64,000 nt of DNA, from positions 1 through 64,000 of the forward strand of contig JBFLVJ010000001.1 in the NCBI GenBank assembly GCA_040758595.1. Direction: 5' to 3'. Of the stretch, positions 14,349 through 23,500 are shown one piece after another; the stretch's first letter is position 1, and each line of letters opens with the position of its first letter. The notes under the pieces are model-generated. The model was given only the letters and a program-made list of their open reading frames with translations. It had not been told where the DNA came from and did not search any database. This DNA comes from Bilamarchaeum sp040758595. Its GTDB lineage: Archaea > Micrarchaeota > Micrarchaeia > Anstonellales > Bilamarchaeaceae. Both the position numbers and the translations under genes were made by a program.

Positions 14349-16032
14349 GTCCCTCACGCCCCCGCAGGATGGCTAAGACACCTGCCTGGAATTCCTTCGC
14401 GTTCTCTTTTTTCATCAGCCCTTCTTTCACCAGCGAATAGATATAGTCATTCAGGGATTTCTCGCTGAGCCCTTTCCTGGAGAGCTCGGCCAGTTCCGCC
14501 GGGCCCATAGGTCCGATGAAGCGGCGGAACTCCTCCTCGAGTTTCTCGCCAGCGCTCTTGGATACCTTCCGGCCGATGCCGGTCAGCACCCCCTCGAAGC
14601 CTGAGAGCGGCTCCCCGATGAGCATGCCCGAACCGGTGATATCATAGAGCCGCAGCTCCTTGCTGTGGTTGCTGCCGCGCACCTTCAGGATATTCAGCAC
14701 CTGCCTGAGACGGCCTTCCATCTCCACATGGCGCAGTGATATGATGTTGTCCACCTGCTCCGAGACATGGCTCCGGGCGGCGAAGACGCTTCCGGCCTGG
14801 ATTGGCATCTCTGCGACCATGACGGTCGTGCCGCCGTGTTTCTTCATCAGGATGGTGAGCTTCTTCGGGAACCGATAGACCATCTCGTCTGGGATATATC
14901 CTGCGAATGCCTCTATCGGATCGATGACACATCTGCGTATGCCTTTGCTCTTGATGAGGCTTTCGATCTCCTTGAGGTGCTCTTCCATGAACTTCTCGGA
15001 TGGATGGGTGCACCTCAGTGTGAGGAGCCCGTCTTTCTCGTGCCTGGCGAGATCCCAGCCGAAGCCGCGGGCATTCCGGATTATCTCGTCCCTGCTTTCG
15101 TCGAAACCGACATAGAGCGACGGCTCGCCTTTCTTGAGCCCCTCGACGAGGAATTGCAGGGCGCTGAGCGTCTTGCCGGTCCCGCTCGAACCCATGATGA
15201 GCGTGGATGAGCCGCTGGGCACTCCGCCCCCCAGCATGGAATCCAGCTCCGGGTTCCCCAAGGAAATCCTCTCCCCGCCAGAAGGATATGAGAGATCCGC
15301 GCTGATCGAAGGGAAGATAGCCAGCCCTTCGCCGGCTATCTTGAAATAGCGTTCTTCTGCGCGGTACTTGCGCCCCCTCATTTTGATGACCTGCATCACC
15401 CGCTGGAGCTCTCCGGATATGTCACGCTGGTCGAGCTTTATTATGGAATCCGATATGAACTCCTCCACGCCGAAAGCTGAGAGGACGTCTTTATCCCGCA
15501 TCTCGTTGGTGAGGACGGTGGTGCACCCGAGCGCCGAGAGCACCTTCCCGAGCTCGAACATGAAATGCCTGACGCGGCTTTTTTCGCCGATGCAATAGGC
15601 TATCGCCGTGATGGAGTCGATGCATAGCCGCTTGGCATCCGCGGCCTTGACCTTTTTCTCGATGAACGATACGATGCGCGCCTCGTCGATTTCCTTCTCG
15701 TCGAAATGGTCCCGCAGGTCTATGATGGCGAGCTTCTCGGACTCCAGGGATTCGCGGTCATAGAACCCCATGGCCTCCAGGTTCCGCACGATCTTGAAGA
15801 GCGGCTCGGTCATTGAGACGTATATGCCGTTCTCGCCTTTCCTGACGCCGTCGAAGAGCCACTGGAACGACATGATTGTCTTCCCGCTGCCGGATGTGCC
15901 GCACAGGAGCACTGTGCTGCCTTTCGGGAATCCGCCTCCGAGCATCCGGTCGAGCTCGTCTATCCCTGTCGCTGAGCCGTCGGAAAGCGAACCTGATGCA
16001 GGGCCCCCAGGCATCTTCATTTTCCTGGCCAT
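14341..16032 (-). CDS. KaiC-like ATPase with two RecA domains and helical tail
   Basis: 563 residues. Domain 1: GIDELDRMLGGGFPKG, Walker A GTSGSGKT (45-52), YVSMTEPLFK where the Glu pair is reduced to Thr-Glu, Walker B LCIDSITAI. Domain 2: NPELDSMLGGGVPSG, Walker A GSSGTGKT (281-288), YVGFDESRDE (Asp-Glu in place of the pair), CVIDPIEAFAGY. From about 480 a helical tail follows (EEFRRFIGPMGPAELAELSR ...). The two-domain plan is like cyanobacterial KaiC and some archaeal forms, but the tail is extra and the catalytic Glu pairs are altered, so ATPase rates may be low and regulation different. It heads a run of genes with four- to eight-base overlaps ending at the receptor. Confidence 0.9.
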   Translation of the reverse strand: MARKMKMPGGPASGSLSDGSATGIDELDRMLGGGFPKGSTVLLCGTSGSGKTIMSFQWLFDGVRKGENGIYVSMTEPLFKIVRNLEAMGFYDRESLESEKLAIIDLRDHFDEKEIDEARIVSFIEKKVKAADAKRLCIDSITAIAYCIGEKSRVRHFMFELGKVLSALGCTTVLTNEMRDKDVLSAFGVEEFISDSIIKLDQRDISGELQRVMQVIKMRGRKYRAEERYFKIAGEGLAIFPSISADLSYPSGGERISLGNPELDSMLGGGVPSGSSTLIMGSSGTGKTLSALQFLVEGLKKGEPSLYVGFDESRDEIIRNARGFGWDLARHEKDGLLTLRCTHPSEKFMEEHLKEIESLIKSKGIRRCVIDPIEAFAGYIPDEMVYRFPKKLTILMKKHGGTTVMVAEMPIQAGSVFAARSHVSEQVDNIISLRHVEMEGRLRQVLNILKVRGSNHSKELRLYDITGSGMLIGEPLSGFEGVLTGIGRKVSKSAGEKLEEEFRRFIGPMGPAELAELSRKGLSEKSLNDYIYSLVKEGLMKKENAKEFQAGVLAILRGREGHG

Positions 16033-16074
16033 CTCATCCCGACTCAGTCTTCCCGTTAGGCATTATAAAGTTTC

Positions 16075-16262
16075 CCCCGGCCCGACCAGGGGTTTCCGGC
16101 AGCCGGCCCCGAGTCTCCAGTTCCCGGTTCCGAGTCTGGTGTTCCGGGTTCCGAAACCCAATGCCACAACACAAGACTCGAAAACCCGGAGCGCACGGCC
16201 CGAAATCGCGGCAGGACACGAAACACAAAACCCAAAACACTGGAGCCTCGATACTGGACGCC
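16075..16262. repeat. Degenerate repeat tract (locus 2)
   Basis: Between the two KaiC genes. Left half in G/T words (GGGGTTTCCGG, GAGTCTCCAGTTCCCGGTTCC, GGTGTTCCGGGTTCC), right half in complementary words (AAGACTCGAAAACCCGG, ACACGAAACACAAAACCC). The inverted arrangement is like locus 1. No gene seen in this 240-base gap. Confidence 0.7.
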
Positions 16263-16274
16263 GGGACGCCGCCC

Positions 16275-17015
16275 TCAGTCTGCAGTTATGCCGTCATATA
16301 CCCTGAGGCCTGATTTCTTGATGCCGAATATCTTTATCTTGTCTGTATGGACGGTGTCCCGCATCTTCACAATCTCTATGGCTCGGGAACGGTGGGAGTT
16401 GGTGCGCAGGTAATAGAGATTGATTATGCCGTCCGTCAGGAAGCCGAGCCTGCTTTCGGTGTCCAGATGCGGGGAGACCGAGGTCTCGGACGTGACGAGC
16501 ACCGTGGTCTGCCAGCGTCTCAGGAGCTCGAATAGGGCCAGCACTGACTCGTTGGCTTTGTAGCTGTGCTCGAAGAGCATCTCATACGCCGTGAGGGAGT
16601 CGATGACGAGCCTTTTGGCTCCCATGGCCTGGATGGTATCGCCGATGATGCTGCCCCCCTCTTCCACGATTTTCACTATCTCGTGGGGCTGGTAGCGGAG
16701 GATGGCGAGCCTCTTCTTCTTTATGAGCCCGCGCATGTCCCAGCCGAACCTCCTTGCATGGCGGTGGATGGCCGATTCCGGTTCGGAAAAACTCATGTAG
16801 ACCCCCGGCTCGTCGTATTCAGTGGCGCCGGTATAGAGGTATTGGAGGCAGAAGAGGGTCTTTCCGGCGCCGGAGCGGCCGTGCAGGACCACCGTGCTGT
16901 CCTTCACGAAACCTCCTTCGATCATCTCGTCGAGGCCGGGGATGCCGGATTTCAGCCGCTCTTCATCATAAGCCGTTTTCGCCTTCACCGAAGCCTTCAT
17001 GGGGGACATGGACAT
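16275..17015 (-). CDS. KaiC-like RecA-fold ATPase, single domain
   Basis: 246 residues. SGIPGLDEMIEGGFVKD is the KaiC entry signature; Walker A GRSGAGKT at 46-53; YMSFSEPESAIHRH has Ser-Glu instead of the catalytic Glu pair; Walker B LVIDSLTAYEML; strand TTVLVTSETSVSPH; C-terminal RAIEIVKMRDTVHTDKI. It is most like the gene at 10189 (matching LTAY, LLFE/MLFE, ALFE, RAMEVVKMR/RAIEIVKMR), which suggests a duplication. Start ATG 17015; MSMSPMK offers alternative inner starts. It is divergent from the KaiC gene at 17079 and shares a palindromic promoter with it. Confidence 0.88.
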   Translation of the reverse strand: MSMSPMKASVKAKTAYDEERLKSGIPGLDEMIEGGFVKDSTVVLHGRSGAGKTLFCLQYLYTGATEYDEPGVYMSFSEPESAIHRHARRFGWDMRGLIKKKRLAILRYQPHEIVKIVEEGGSIIGDTIQAMGAKRLVIDSLTAYEMLFEHSYKANESVLALFELLRRWQTTVLVTSETSVSPHLDTESRLGFLTDGIINLYYLRTNSHRSRAIEIVKMRDTVHTDKIKIFGIKKSGLRVYDGITAD

Positions 17016-17034
17016 CCATATGGAGCACCCCCGC

Positions 17035-17052
17035 GAATCTTATTAAAGATTC
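17035..17052. promoter_or_regulatory. Palindromic divergent promoter between two KaiC genes
   Basis: GAATCTT (17035-17041) and AAGATTC (17046-17052) form a perfect 7-bp inverted repeat around ATTA. The centre reads as a TATA-like element in both directions (CTTATTAAAG / CTTTAATAAG). One factor bound here could control both divergent genes. Confidence 0.55.
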
Positions 17053-17078
17053 CGCACGGAAGCGATTTGGGAGCGCTC

Positions 17079-17870
17079 ATGGAAAAGAGATCCGGACAGA
17101 AAACCAGGAACGGGAAGGTGAAGAGCGGCGTCATGGGACTGGACGCGCTGATAGACGGCGGCATCCCGCCGAAATCCGTTGTGCTGGTCTCCGGGCCGCC
17201 GGGAAGCGGCAAGACGATATTCTGCCTGCAGTTCATCGCCCAGGGGGCGATTGGCGCCGGGGAGAAGGGGCTATACCTCACGTTCGAAGAATGGGAAGAC
17301 AAGATAGTCGATCAGGCTGCTCAGTTCGGGTGGGATTTCAGGGCCCTTGAGAAGAAGGGGCTGCTGAGGATAGCGAGCATCAGGCATTTCACCCTGGGAA
17401 GCATATACTCGGAAGTGATGAAGGAGATAAAAGATTTCAAGCCGAAGAGGCTCGTCATGGATTCTTTGACATATTTCAATCTAGCCGCGAGCACCCGCCA
17501 CAGGATTGTCGATCTCCAGGAGGTGGCGGTAGATGAAGCCATCTACGGCGGAAAGACGGAGAAGGGCGCCGCTCTTGAAGAGCGTGGCATGCCTGTCAGG
17601 AAGGCGATCATAGACCTTGTCGGCATTCTCCAGTCCAAGGATATCTGTACCCTGGCCACATCAGAGATCTCAAGGAACAGCGAGTGGTACAGCAGGGACA
17701 CCCTGAGCGAGTTCGCATGCGACGGCATAATCCATCTGAAGTCCACTGCCATAGGGGACGATGTCCAGCGCACCCTCGAGGTGGTCAAGATGCGCAACAC
17801 CAAGGTCAAAGGAGGGATACATGCATTCGAGTTCACCTCCAAGGGCGTGCGGATAAAGGGATCGAAGTAG
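17079..17870 (+). CDS. KaiC-like RecA-fold ATPase, single domain (divergent)
   Basis: 263 residues from ATG 17079; the open frame upstream lies antisense to the neighbouring gene and is not coding. GVMGLDALIDGGIPPKS; Walker A GPPGSGKT at 39-46; YLTFEEWEDKI with an intact Glu pair; Walker B LVMDSLTYF; and CTLATSEISRNSEW. An insertion of about 35 residues (IVDLQEVAVDEAIYGGKTEK ... LEERGMPVRK) lies between Walker B and the next helix and is not found in the other KaiC genes here. RTLEVVKMRNTKVKGGIHAF is the usual C-terminal strand. Probably an active ATPase. The only gene of the island on the + strand. Confidence 0.9.
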   Translation: MEKRSGQKTRNGKVKSGVMGLDALIDGGIPPKSVVLVSGPPGSGKTIFCLQFIAQGAIGAGEKGLYLTFEEWEDKIVDQAAQFGWDFRALEKKGLLRIASIRHFTLGSIYSEVMKEIKDFKPKRLVMDSLTYFNLAASTRHRIVDLQEVAVDEAIYGGKTEKGAALEERGMPVRKAIIDLVGILQSKDICTLATSEISRNSEWYSRDTLSEFACDGIIHLKSTAIGDDVQRTLEVVKMRNTKVKGGIHAFEFTSKGVRIKGSK

Positions 17871-17882
17871 AGCAGGCCGCGC

Positions 17883-18731
17883 TCAGAACAGGCCGAGCCC
17901 TTTTGCGACGAGCAGTACCAGCGAGGGCAGCAGGGTCTCTGAATCTATGACCATGGCGAACATCAGCTCGGTCTCGAACTCGAACGTGATGCCCAGGATG
18001 TAGACTATGCCGTTGGCGGCCATCAGGGCGCAGAGGATGAGATAGGCCGGATCGACCGCGAAGAAGCTGGCAAGCACGAAGAAGATGGCCAGCGGGACCA
18101 CGTTCAGGGCGTGGGCAAGAGAAAGCGTCTTCTCCTTCCCGAGCAGTATCGGCACGGTCTTGACCCCGGCTTTCGCATCGCCTTCCACATCCCGCAGGTC
18201 TATCAGGCCGGTCTGGAACGTCATGCGCATGAAGAAAAGGAGGAATAGGGGGGCCAGCACGAGCGGGTCGGCCATCCCGAAATAGAGCGGGGTCACGAGC
18301 GCCATCAGGGCCCACATCAGGCCCACGGTCATGTTCTTTATCACGAAGAACTCCCTCAGCCTGCCGACCCTTGGGAAAGGGTGGCTGTAGAAATGGCCTG
18401 CGATGAATGTGAGCAGGGCGGCGGTGCCTGCCCAGGGCGATCTGGCGAATGCCAGCAGCAGGGCGAGCGCCAGGACGGCTACCGACAGGTAGAATATCTT
18501 CGTGCCGTGCTCCCTCAGGAACAATGTCCTCTCCGGGACGTTCACGTCGTCGGTGTCCTCGTCTATCTGCCTGTTCGTGGAGCACACGTTGAGGGCGAGG
18601 GCGGAGATTATGAAAAGAGGGATAGGATCTGAGAGCGGCAGGCCATAGATGGCATAGGCGGCCAGGCCGGTCCCGATGGCGACTATGGCGAAATATATGT
18701 CTGAATGTAGGAGGATGTTCTTCCAGTTCAT
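17883..18731 (-). CDS. UbiA-family prenyltransferase
   Basis: 282 residues, about eight membrane helices. The two Asp-rich motifs of the UbiA superfamily are NRQIDEDTDDVNVPERT (NxxxD, residues about 53-69) and DLRDVEGDAKAGVKTVP (DxxDxxxD, about 178-194); together they bind Mg and the prenyl diphosphate. In archaea such enzymes make digeranylgeranylglyceryl phosphate, quinones or heme-related products; which one is not clear. FYSHPFPRVGRLREFFVIKN lies between the motifs as in chlorophyll/DGGGP synthase relatives. Its start is four bases after the V4R-like gene stop, so both are probably one operon. Confidence 0.85.
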   Translation of the reverse strand: MNWKNILLHSDIYFAIVAIGTGLAAYAIYGLPLSDPIPLFIISALALNVCSTNRQIDEDTDDVNVPERTLFLREHGTKIFYLSVAVLALALLLAFARSPWAGTAALLTFIAGHFYSHPFPRVGRLREFFVIKNMTVGLMWALMALVTPLYFGMADPLVLAPLFLLFFMRMTFQTGLIDLRDVEGDAKAGVKTVPILLGKEKTLSLAHALNVVPLAIFFVLASFFAVDPAYLILCALMAANGIVYILGITFEFETELMFAMVIDSETLLPSLVLLVAKGLGLF

Positions 18732-18735
18732 GGGA

Positions 18736-19839
18736 TCAGCTCCGCATCGTGAGTTCCAGATATCCGTTATGGAGATTCGTCTTGAGCCTCTTGAAGAGTA
18801 TCTCTTCCTTATCTTTTCCAGAGAGGAAACCTGAGAACGCCCCGCGCACCATCCCGAAGCCGATGCTGCCCGCGAGGGATGTCCAGGGGAAGTTCTTTAT
18901 CATCACGAGGTATCCTTTCCCTTCCTTGAATATCTTTATTTCGCCCCATCCGGTCGCCATGAGGAAGCCGATGAAGAACTCCATGGTATGCCACTTGGAG
19001 AACTCTCGGAAATAATCGAATGCCGAGTCGAATACCACGTCTTTCGCGCCCATCCGTTCAAGCTCGTCCTCTATGAAATAGATGGAGCTGGATTCATGCA
19101 GGACCAGGCGGTCGTTGCCTTTCCTGAAGAAACCACCCTCGTAGGTGATGTTGCCCATTTCCAGGAAACGCTTCAGGGAGAATTCCGAGAGCACCTCGTG
19201 CGGCGAGTTCAGCTTGAAGAACTGCGGCTCTATCTCCATCTCCTGCCCCCAATGCATCTTTTCGGAGAATCCGAGCGTTTTCGCCGGAGCGCAGACGAAG
19301 ACGCATTCCTTGGCGCCCCTGCCCTGGCACTTCGTATGCTTCCCTTCCATCCCGCGGGTCTCGCACATGTAGCCCCACACGCCGACCCATGCGCCCAGGA
19401 AGACCTCGCCTCTGCCGCTGATCGAGCAGATTATGACGTCCTCCCCGCGCATCGTTATCTCCATCTTCGGGAGATCCATGGTGCCGCTAAAGCCCGCCGA
19501 ATATACGGTCTCGCAGAATTTCACGAAATCGCTGAAGAATGTCCTGAACGCTTTCTTGCCGGTCTTCGACCTTTTCGGGAACAGGGCGCCGTCCGCGAAA
19601 CGGTATCCCCACCGTTTCCCGGCCCGGTAGAGCGCCAGGTCGGCCTTCTTGCCTGCGAGCCTGTGGGCCCTGCTTTCGATGTCGGCAAGCATGAGCTCAG
19701 GGAACAGTATCTCGCGCATGAAGGAGTTCTTGCCCTTCTCCTGGAATTGGTAGATGATGAATCCGGGCTTGTCTATTATCTCGTTGTTGGGCAGTATGAT
19801 GTTCTTCATGAACCAGGATTTCAGTCTTTTGTCCGCCAT
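18736..19839 (-). CDS. V4R-like (4-vinyl-reductase domain) protein
   Basis: 367 residues, soluble. The centre holds FLGAWVGVWGYMCE and then TKCQGRGAKECVFVC (about 170-184), the C-x-G-x-G-x-x-x-C motif of V4R domains, small-molecule-binding modules found in bacteriochlorophyll 4-vinyl reductase, phenol regulators and archaeal signalling proteins. The C-terminal part (MEFFIGFLMATGWGEIKIFK, MIKNFPWTSLAG) may be a second, degenerate V4R copy. ATG 19839 is preceded by GGGTG at six bases. It is co-oriented and nearly joined to the UbiA gene, and next to the KaiC island; a ligand-sensing role tied to prenyl or lipid chemistry is inference. Confidence 0.65.
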   Translation of the reverse strand: MADKRLKSWFMKNIILPNNEIIDKPGFIIYQFQEKGKNSFMREILFPELMLADIESRAHRLAGKKADLALYRAGKRWGYRFADGALFPKRSKTGKKAFRTFFSDFVKFCETVYSAGFSGTMDLPKMEITMRGEDVIICSISGRGEVFLGAWVGVWGYMCETRGMEGKHTKCQGRGAKECVFVCAPAKTLGFSEKMHWGQEMEIEPQFFKLNSPHEVLSEFSLKRFLEMGNITYEGGFFRKGNDRLVLHESSSIYFIEDELERMGAKDVVFDSAFDYFREFSKWHTMEFFIGFLMATGWGEIKIFKEGKGYLVMIKNFPWTSLAGSIGFGMVRGAFSGFLSGKDKEEILFKRLKTNLHNGYLELTMRS

Positions 19840-19887
19840 CTGAACACCCAGCCTGAGGATATCGTAATCGGGCAGAGATACCGCGGT

Positions 19888-19909
19888 AAGAACGTTTATA
19901 TTCGTTCTT
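19888..19909 (-). promoter_or_regulatory. Palindromic TATA promoter of V4R-UbiA operon
   Basis: AAGAACG (19888-19894) and CGTTCTT (19903-19909) flank TTTATATT, which holds the TATA-like AATATAAA on the minus strand. A protein bound to this 22-bp site would cover the TATA box, so it looks like a repressor operator. The start codon lies about 55 bases downstream. Confidence 0.55.
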
Positions 19910-19957
19910 GTCAGCGAGGATCAGTAAGCCCGAACATCTTCCGCCACACCGGTTATC

Positions 19958-20465
19958 ATGTGGCGGTTTCCGGTTTCCTGTTCCCAGCATCCGGTTCGCA
20001 GAACCAAAAATGACAAATTTCTGCTGAATGCTGGGTGCCGATGCTGAAAACCTCGGTATGCTGTCAAGTTATGTCTCGAAATGTTTGGAATCACTGGGGG
20101 TCTGCTTTTTGGCTCTGGGGTTGTGGCTCTAATCAGGCTGGAACGGGCAGATGGCCGCAGGCCGCCAAGAGTCCGGATCCCCCATTCCGGTCCCGGTTGC
20201 CTGTTTCCGGTTCATTTTGAACGCCGCAGCGTTCAAGATGTGCCCGCGGACTTGTTCGCGGCATCGGGTTCTGGGTTTTGGAGCGCTTGATCCGGTTGGA
20301 AATGCTGGATCGGGACCGCGGACCTGCCCGCGGCATACTGGCGATATATCCGAACTTTCCCAGACCCAGACTGTCATTATTTAAGGCGGTTTCCTGTCTT
20401 GGGTTCCGGGTTTTGGATCGAATCGCATATGGCAGCGTTTCAGTCCAGAACAGGAGACCGAAGGC
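19958..20465. repeat. Degenerate repeats and hairpins in 700-base intergenic region (locus 3)
   Basis: The stretch 19910-20542 has no convincing gene. It holds repeat words (GGCGGTTTCCGGTTTCC at 19970, GGTCCCGGTTGCCTG at 20180, GGTTCCGGGTTTTGG at 20400), a hairpin CCGCCACA/TGTGGCGG (19941-19966), and two related units CCGCGGACTTG...CGCGGCAT (about 20243) and CCGCGGACCTG...CGCGGCAT (about 20317), each a short stem-loop. An AT-rich element (GTATATTA, about 20529) is the probable promoter of the giant gene. Confidence 0.6.
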
Positions 20466-20560
20466 TGTCTCAGAAAATCAGTTGTGTCAAAAGAGGTTCG
20501 GGACTACTCGAATGGGAGATATAGAAAGTATATTAATCTGACATGGTTTTGTATCTCCTA

Positions 20561-23500
20561 ATGAGGATGGATGTGCAAGAGAGCGCCAGAGGCTTTGCTA
20601 TGTTGCTCAGGGCCATCCCCATATCTCTTGTTTTGATGCTGGCCTTGCCCTTGCTCGTCAGCGGCTCGGTAGAGAACGGAACCTTGTATTGCACGGATGC
20701 CAGCGAAGCTGAATGCGCATATGGCTCGCTCTCCGCGGATGGAAGCGCGCCATCGGCAGCCTCTGGCGATGAGACCGTGTTGCAGGAACTCGAAGCCGAT
20801 CCGGCATCCATGGACCCTTCATTCCTGGATGTCCCATATTCCGATGAGCTTCTGCCGGATTATTCCAATCTCGTCATCCAGATAATCGGTACGGACGGAG
20901 AGGCGGAGATTGTCGGGCACACCGTGGTGTCGGTAGGAGAGAGCTTCGCACTCATACACCTGGACCGGGCTCCGGCCGAAGGGGAGAGGCTGCGGTTCCT
21001 CGCCGAAATCCCGGAAGCCGCTGAGACCGCCGCGGAAGAAGGCGACGAGCCGGTGCATGATGATGGCGATGCGGCACCGGATGATGCTATGGAACCTGGC
21101 GGGCCGCAGGAACCGTCCGGAGAGCATGGCCTAGAGCCGATAGATGATTTAGCCGGGCCGGAAGGCATCGGCGATGTTCCGGAAACCGGAAACCAGACAG
21201 GCGAAACGCCGGCAGACGCCTCAGAAGAAGGCGATGGCGCAGCGGAGGCCGGAGAGATGGATGCGATCGCTCCGGAAGGGTTCGTGGATGTGGATGCGCT
21301 TCGGGAAGGACCTGGGGCGGAAAAGAGGGCTGCTCCCCAGCAGGCCTGGGGCGGGCTCTTCAGGGACCGGAACGGAAGGGCCGTCGCGGCTGATGTCGAG
21401 TTCAGAGCGAGGGACGGGAACCGGAGGATAATGTACGATTCCAGCCTGGAACAGCCGGAGATCCCGGCGGGAAGATATGACATCACATTGCGGCCTCAAG
21501 GCCATCCTATCGAAGAGATAGCCATCAGAGGCTTCCGTTTCGAGGGCTCCCAACGCATCCTGGATCTGGACGAGCCGCCCCTCGCAGAGGTGGACGCCCC
21601 CTACGGAGTGAGGTTCGATGAGCTGTACGTCTTCAATCCGAGGGCCGATATAAGAGGGACGTTCACGGTGAGAGCCAAGGGGAGCCGGGTGTACAAATGC
21701 GCGGATTGGGATTTCACGGCGCGCAGCTGTATGGGGGAGTGGGTGAATATCCTGAACGTGACGCCGGGCGAGCACTACACGATAGATTTCGACGGCGCCG
21801 ACCCGGCCTACGGTGAGGGAAGCGATCATTTCACGCTCAAGACGATAACCATAGACGGCTCGATGTCCGACTGGGACGCGGTGCTGACAAACCCGAACAA
21901 CATCATCAGCGACGGCGTGAGCGGCATAGACGATGCCGATATCGGGCAGACTGCAGACCGCGACCTGGTGCTCTACGCATTCACCTGGGACGAGGACTAC
22001 TATTATTCATATTTCAAGAGGACCTCGGGCGGCACGAGGCAGAGCCAGCTGCTCTTATACGCCGACGTGGACAACAGCGGATACCTGAACGCCTCGGATT
22101 ACATCTTCTTCATCAACTGGGACAACACGCACGCATATGACCTCACCAGATACGCATATGTGCCTAACACCACGGCAGACAATATCACCGGGGACGGTGT
22201 CAGCGAGCCCGGGACCGAAGGGACGTCAGTATCGCTCGCTACGGCCGTGCCGGGCGGGGACGAGAGCGGCATCTACATGGAGGCCCGGATAAACTGGAGC
22301 GACCTGGGCCTCTCACCGGGAAGCCCGTTCCGGTTCCATGTCTCCATAGCAAGGGGCGCCGGCACCGGCCTGCCCGGCCAGGTGGAGGACAACATGGGCG
22401 CAGGGAATACCCGTATCGTGGATGTGGCCATCGTGCCGGACAACTCCGGGGCCGCGGCCAACCTCCAGACGGTCTATTACAACCACACGGTGACGAACCT
22501 CGGCAATGCGGAAGACACGATAAACATCAACACCACCGGGACGGCGCCGGGATACGGGGTGGTGCTGACATACGCCAACGGGACTCCCCTGACGGATACT
22601 GATTATGACGGCACCGAAGATGTGGGGGCCCTGGCGCCGGACCAGTCCGTGGACATAACGGTCGGGATAACGCCGCAGTTCGCATCAAGCGGTGACGTCG
22701 ACAGCACTTATGTCATCGCCGGATCGTCCGTCGACGATGCTGTGAGCGCGAGCGCGCTGGACGAGACATACATAGATACCCTCCTCATATTCCCGCCGCG
22801 GACAGGTTTCTCCATGTCAGGGACTGTGGTCGGCTACAATCACACGATAATGAGCAACCTGGCCAACAGCACGATAGAGGTGGAAGCGGTATCTGACAGC
22901 GGCTACGCGGTGAACCTCACGTACCTGAACGGCACGCACCTCACTGATACCGATAATGACACCCTCCTGGACATCGGGCCTGTGGAAGCCGGATCTTCCA
23001 TTATCATCCGGTCGCTCGTCTTCGTGCCTGCCAATGCCTCGGTAGGGGATTCGGACACCACCGCCATCAGGATAAGCGAGGGGGGAAACCCGGCATTGAA
23101 CTCGACCACCACCGAATCCACCGCCATCGTCCCGCCGCTCCAGATATTCCCGAACCGCACCGGATACATATCGGTCACCGGCTCGGTGTTCTACGAGCAC
23201 ACCGTGAGGAACGGACATAACACCACAATCGCGGCCGAGCTGACCAACAGCTCATCGCAGGGCTGGGATGTGGAGTATTTCGCGCAGGACCGGGTGACGC
23301 CCCTCACCGACACCAATGGCAACGGCATCCCGGATACCGGCAACCTCTCGGCGTCCGGAGGGACGCGCGTGGTATCGGTGAAGATAAGCATCCCGACATA
23401 CGCGCCCAACGGGACGGCCGACCTCACGAATATCACCGTCAACTCGAGCGGGGATCCCTCCATATGGAGCAGGGTGACGGATAACACCACCGCCCAGATT

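Noticed and set aside
16566..17078. Upstream extension of the KaiC gene at 17079 (about 170 codons)
   Set aside because: It lies wholly antisense to the KaiC gene 16275-17015 and its promoter; the KaiC motifs begin only after ATG 17079.
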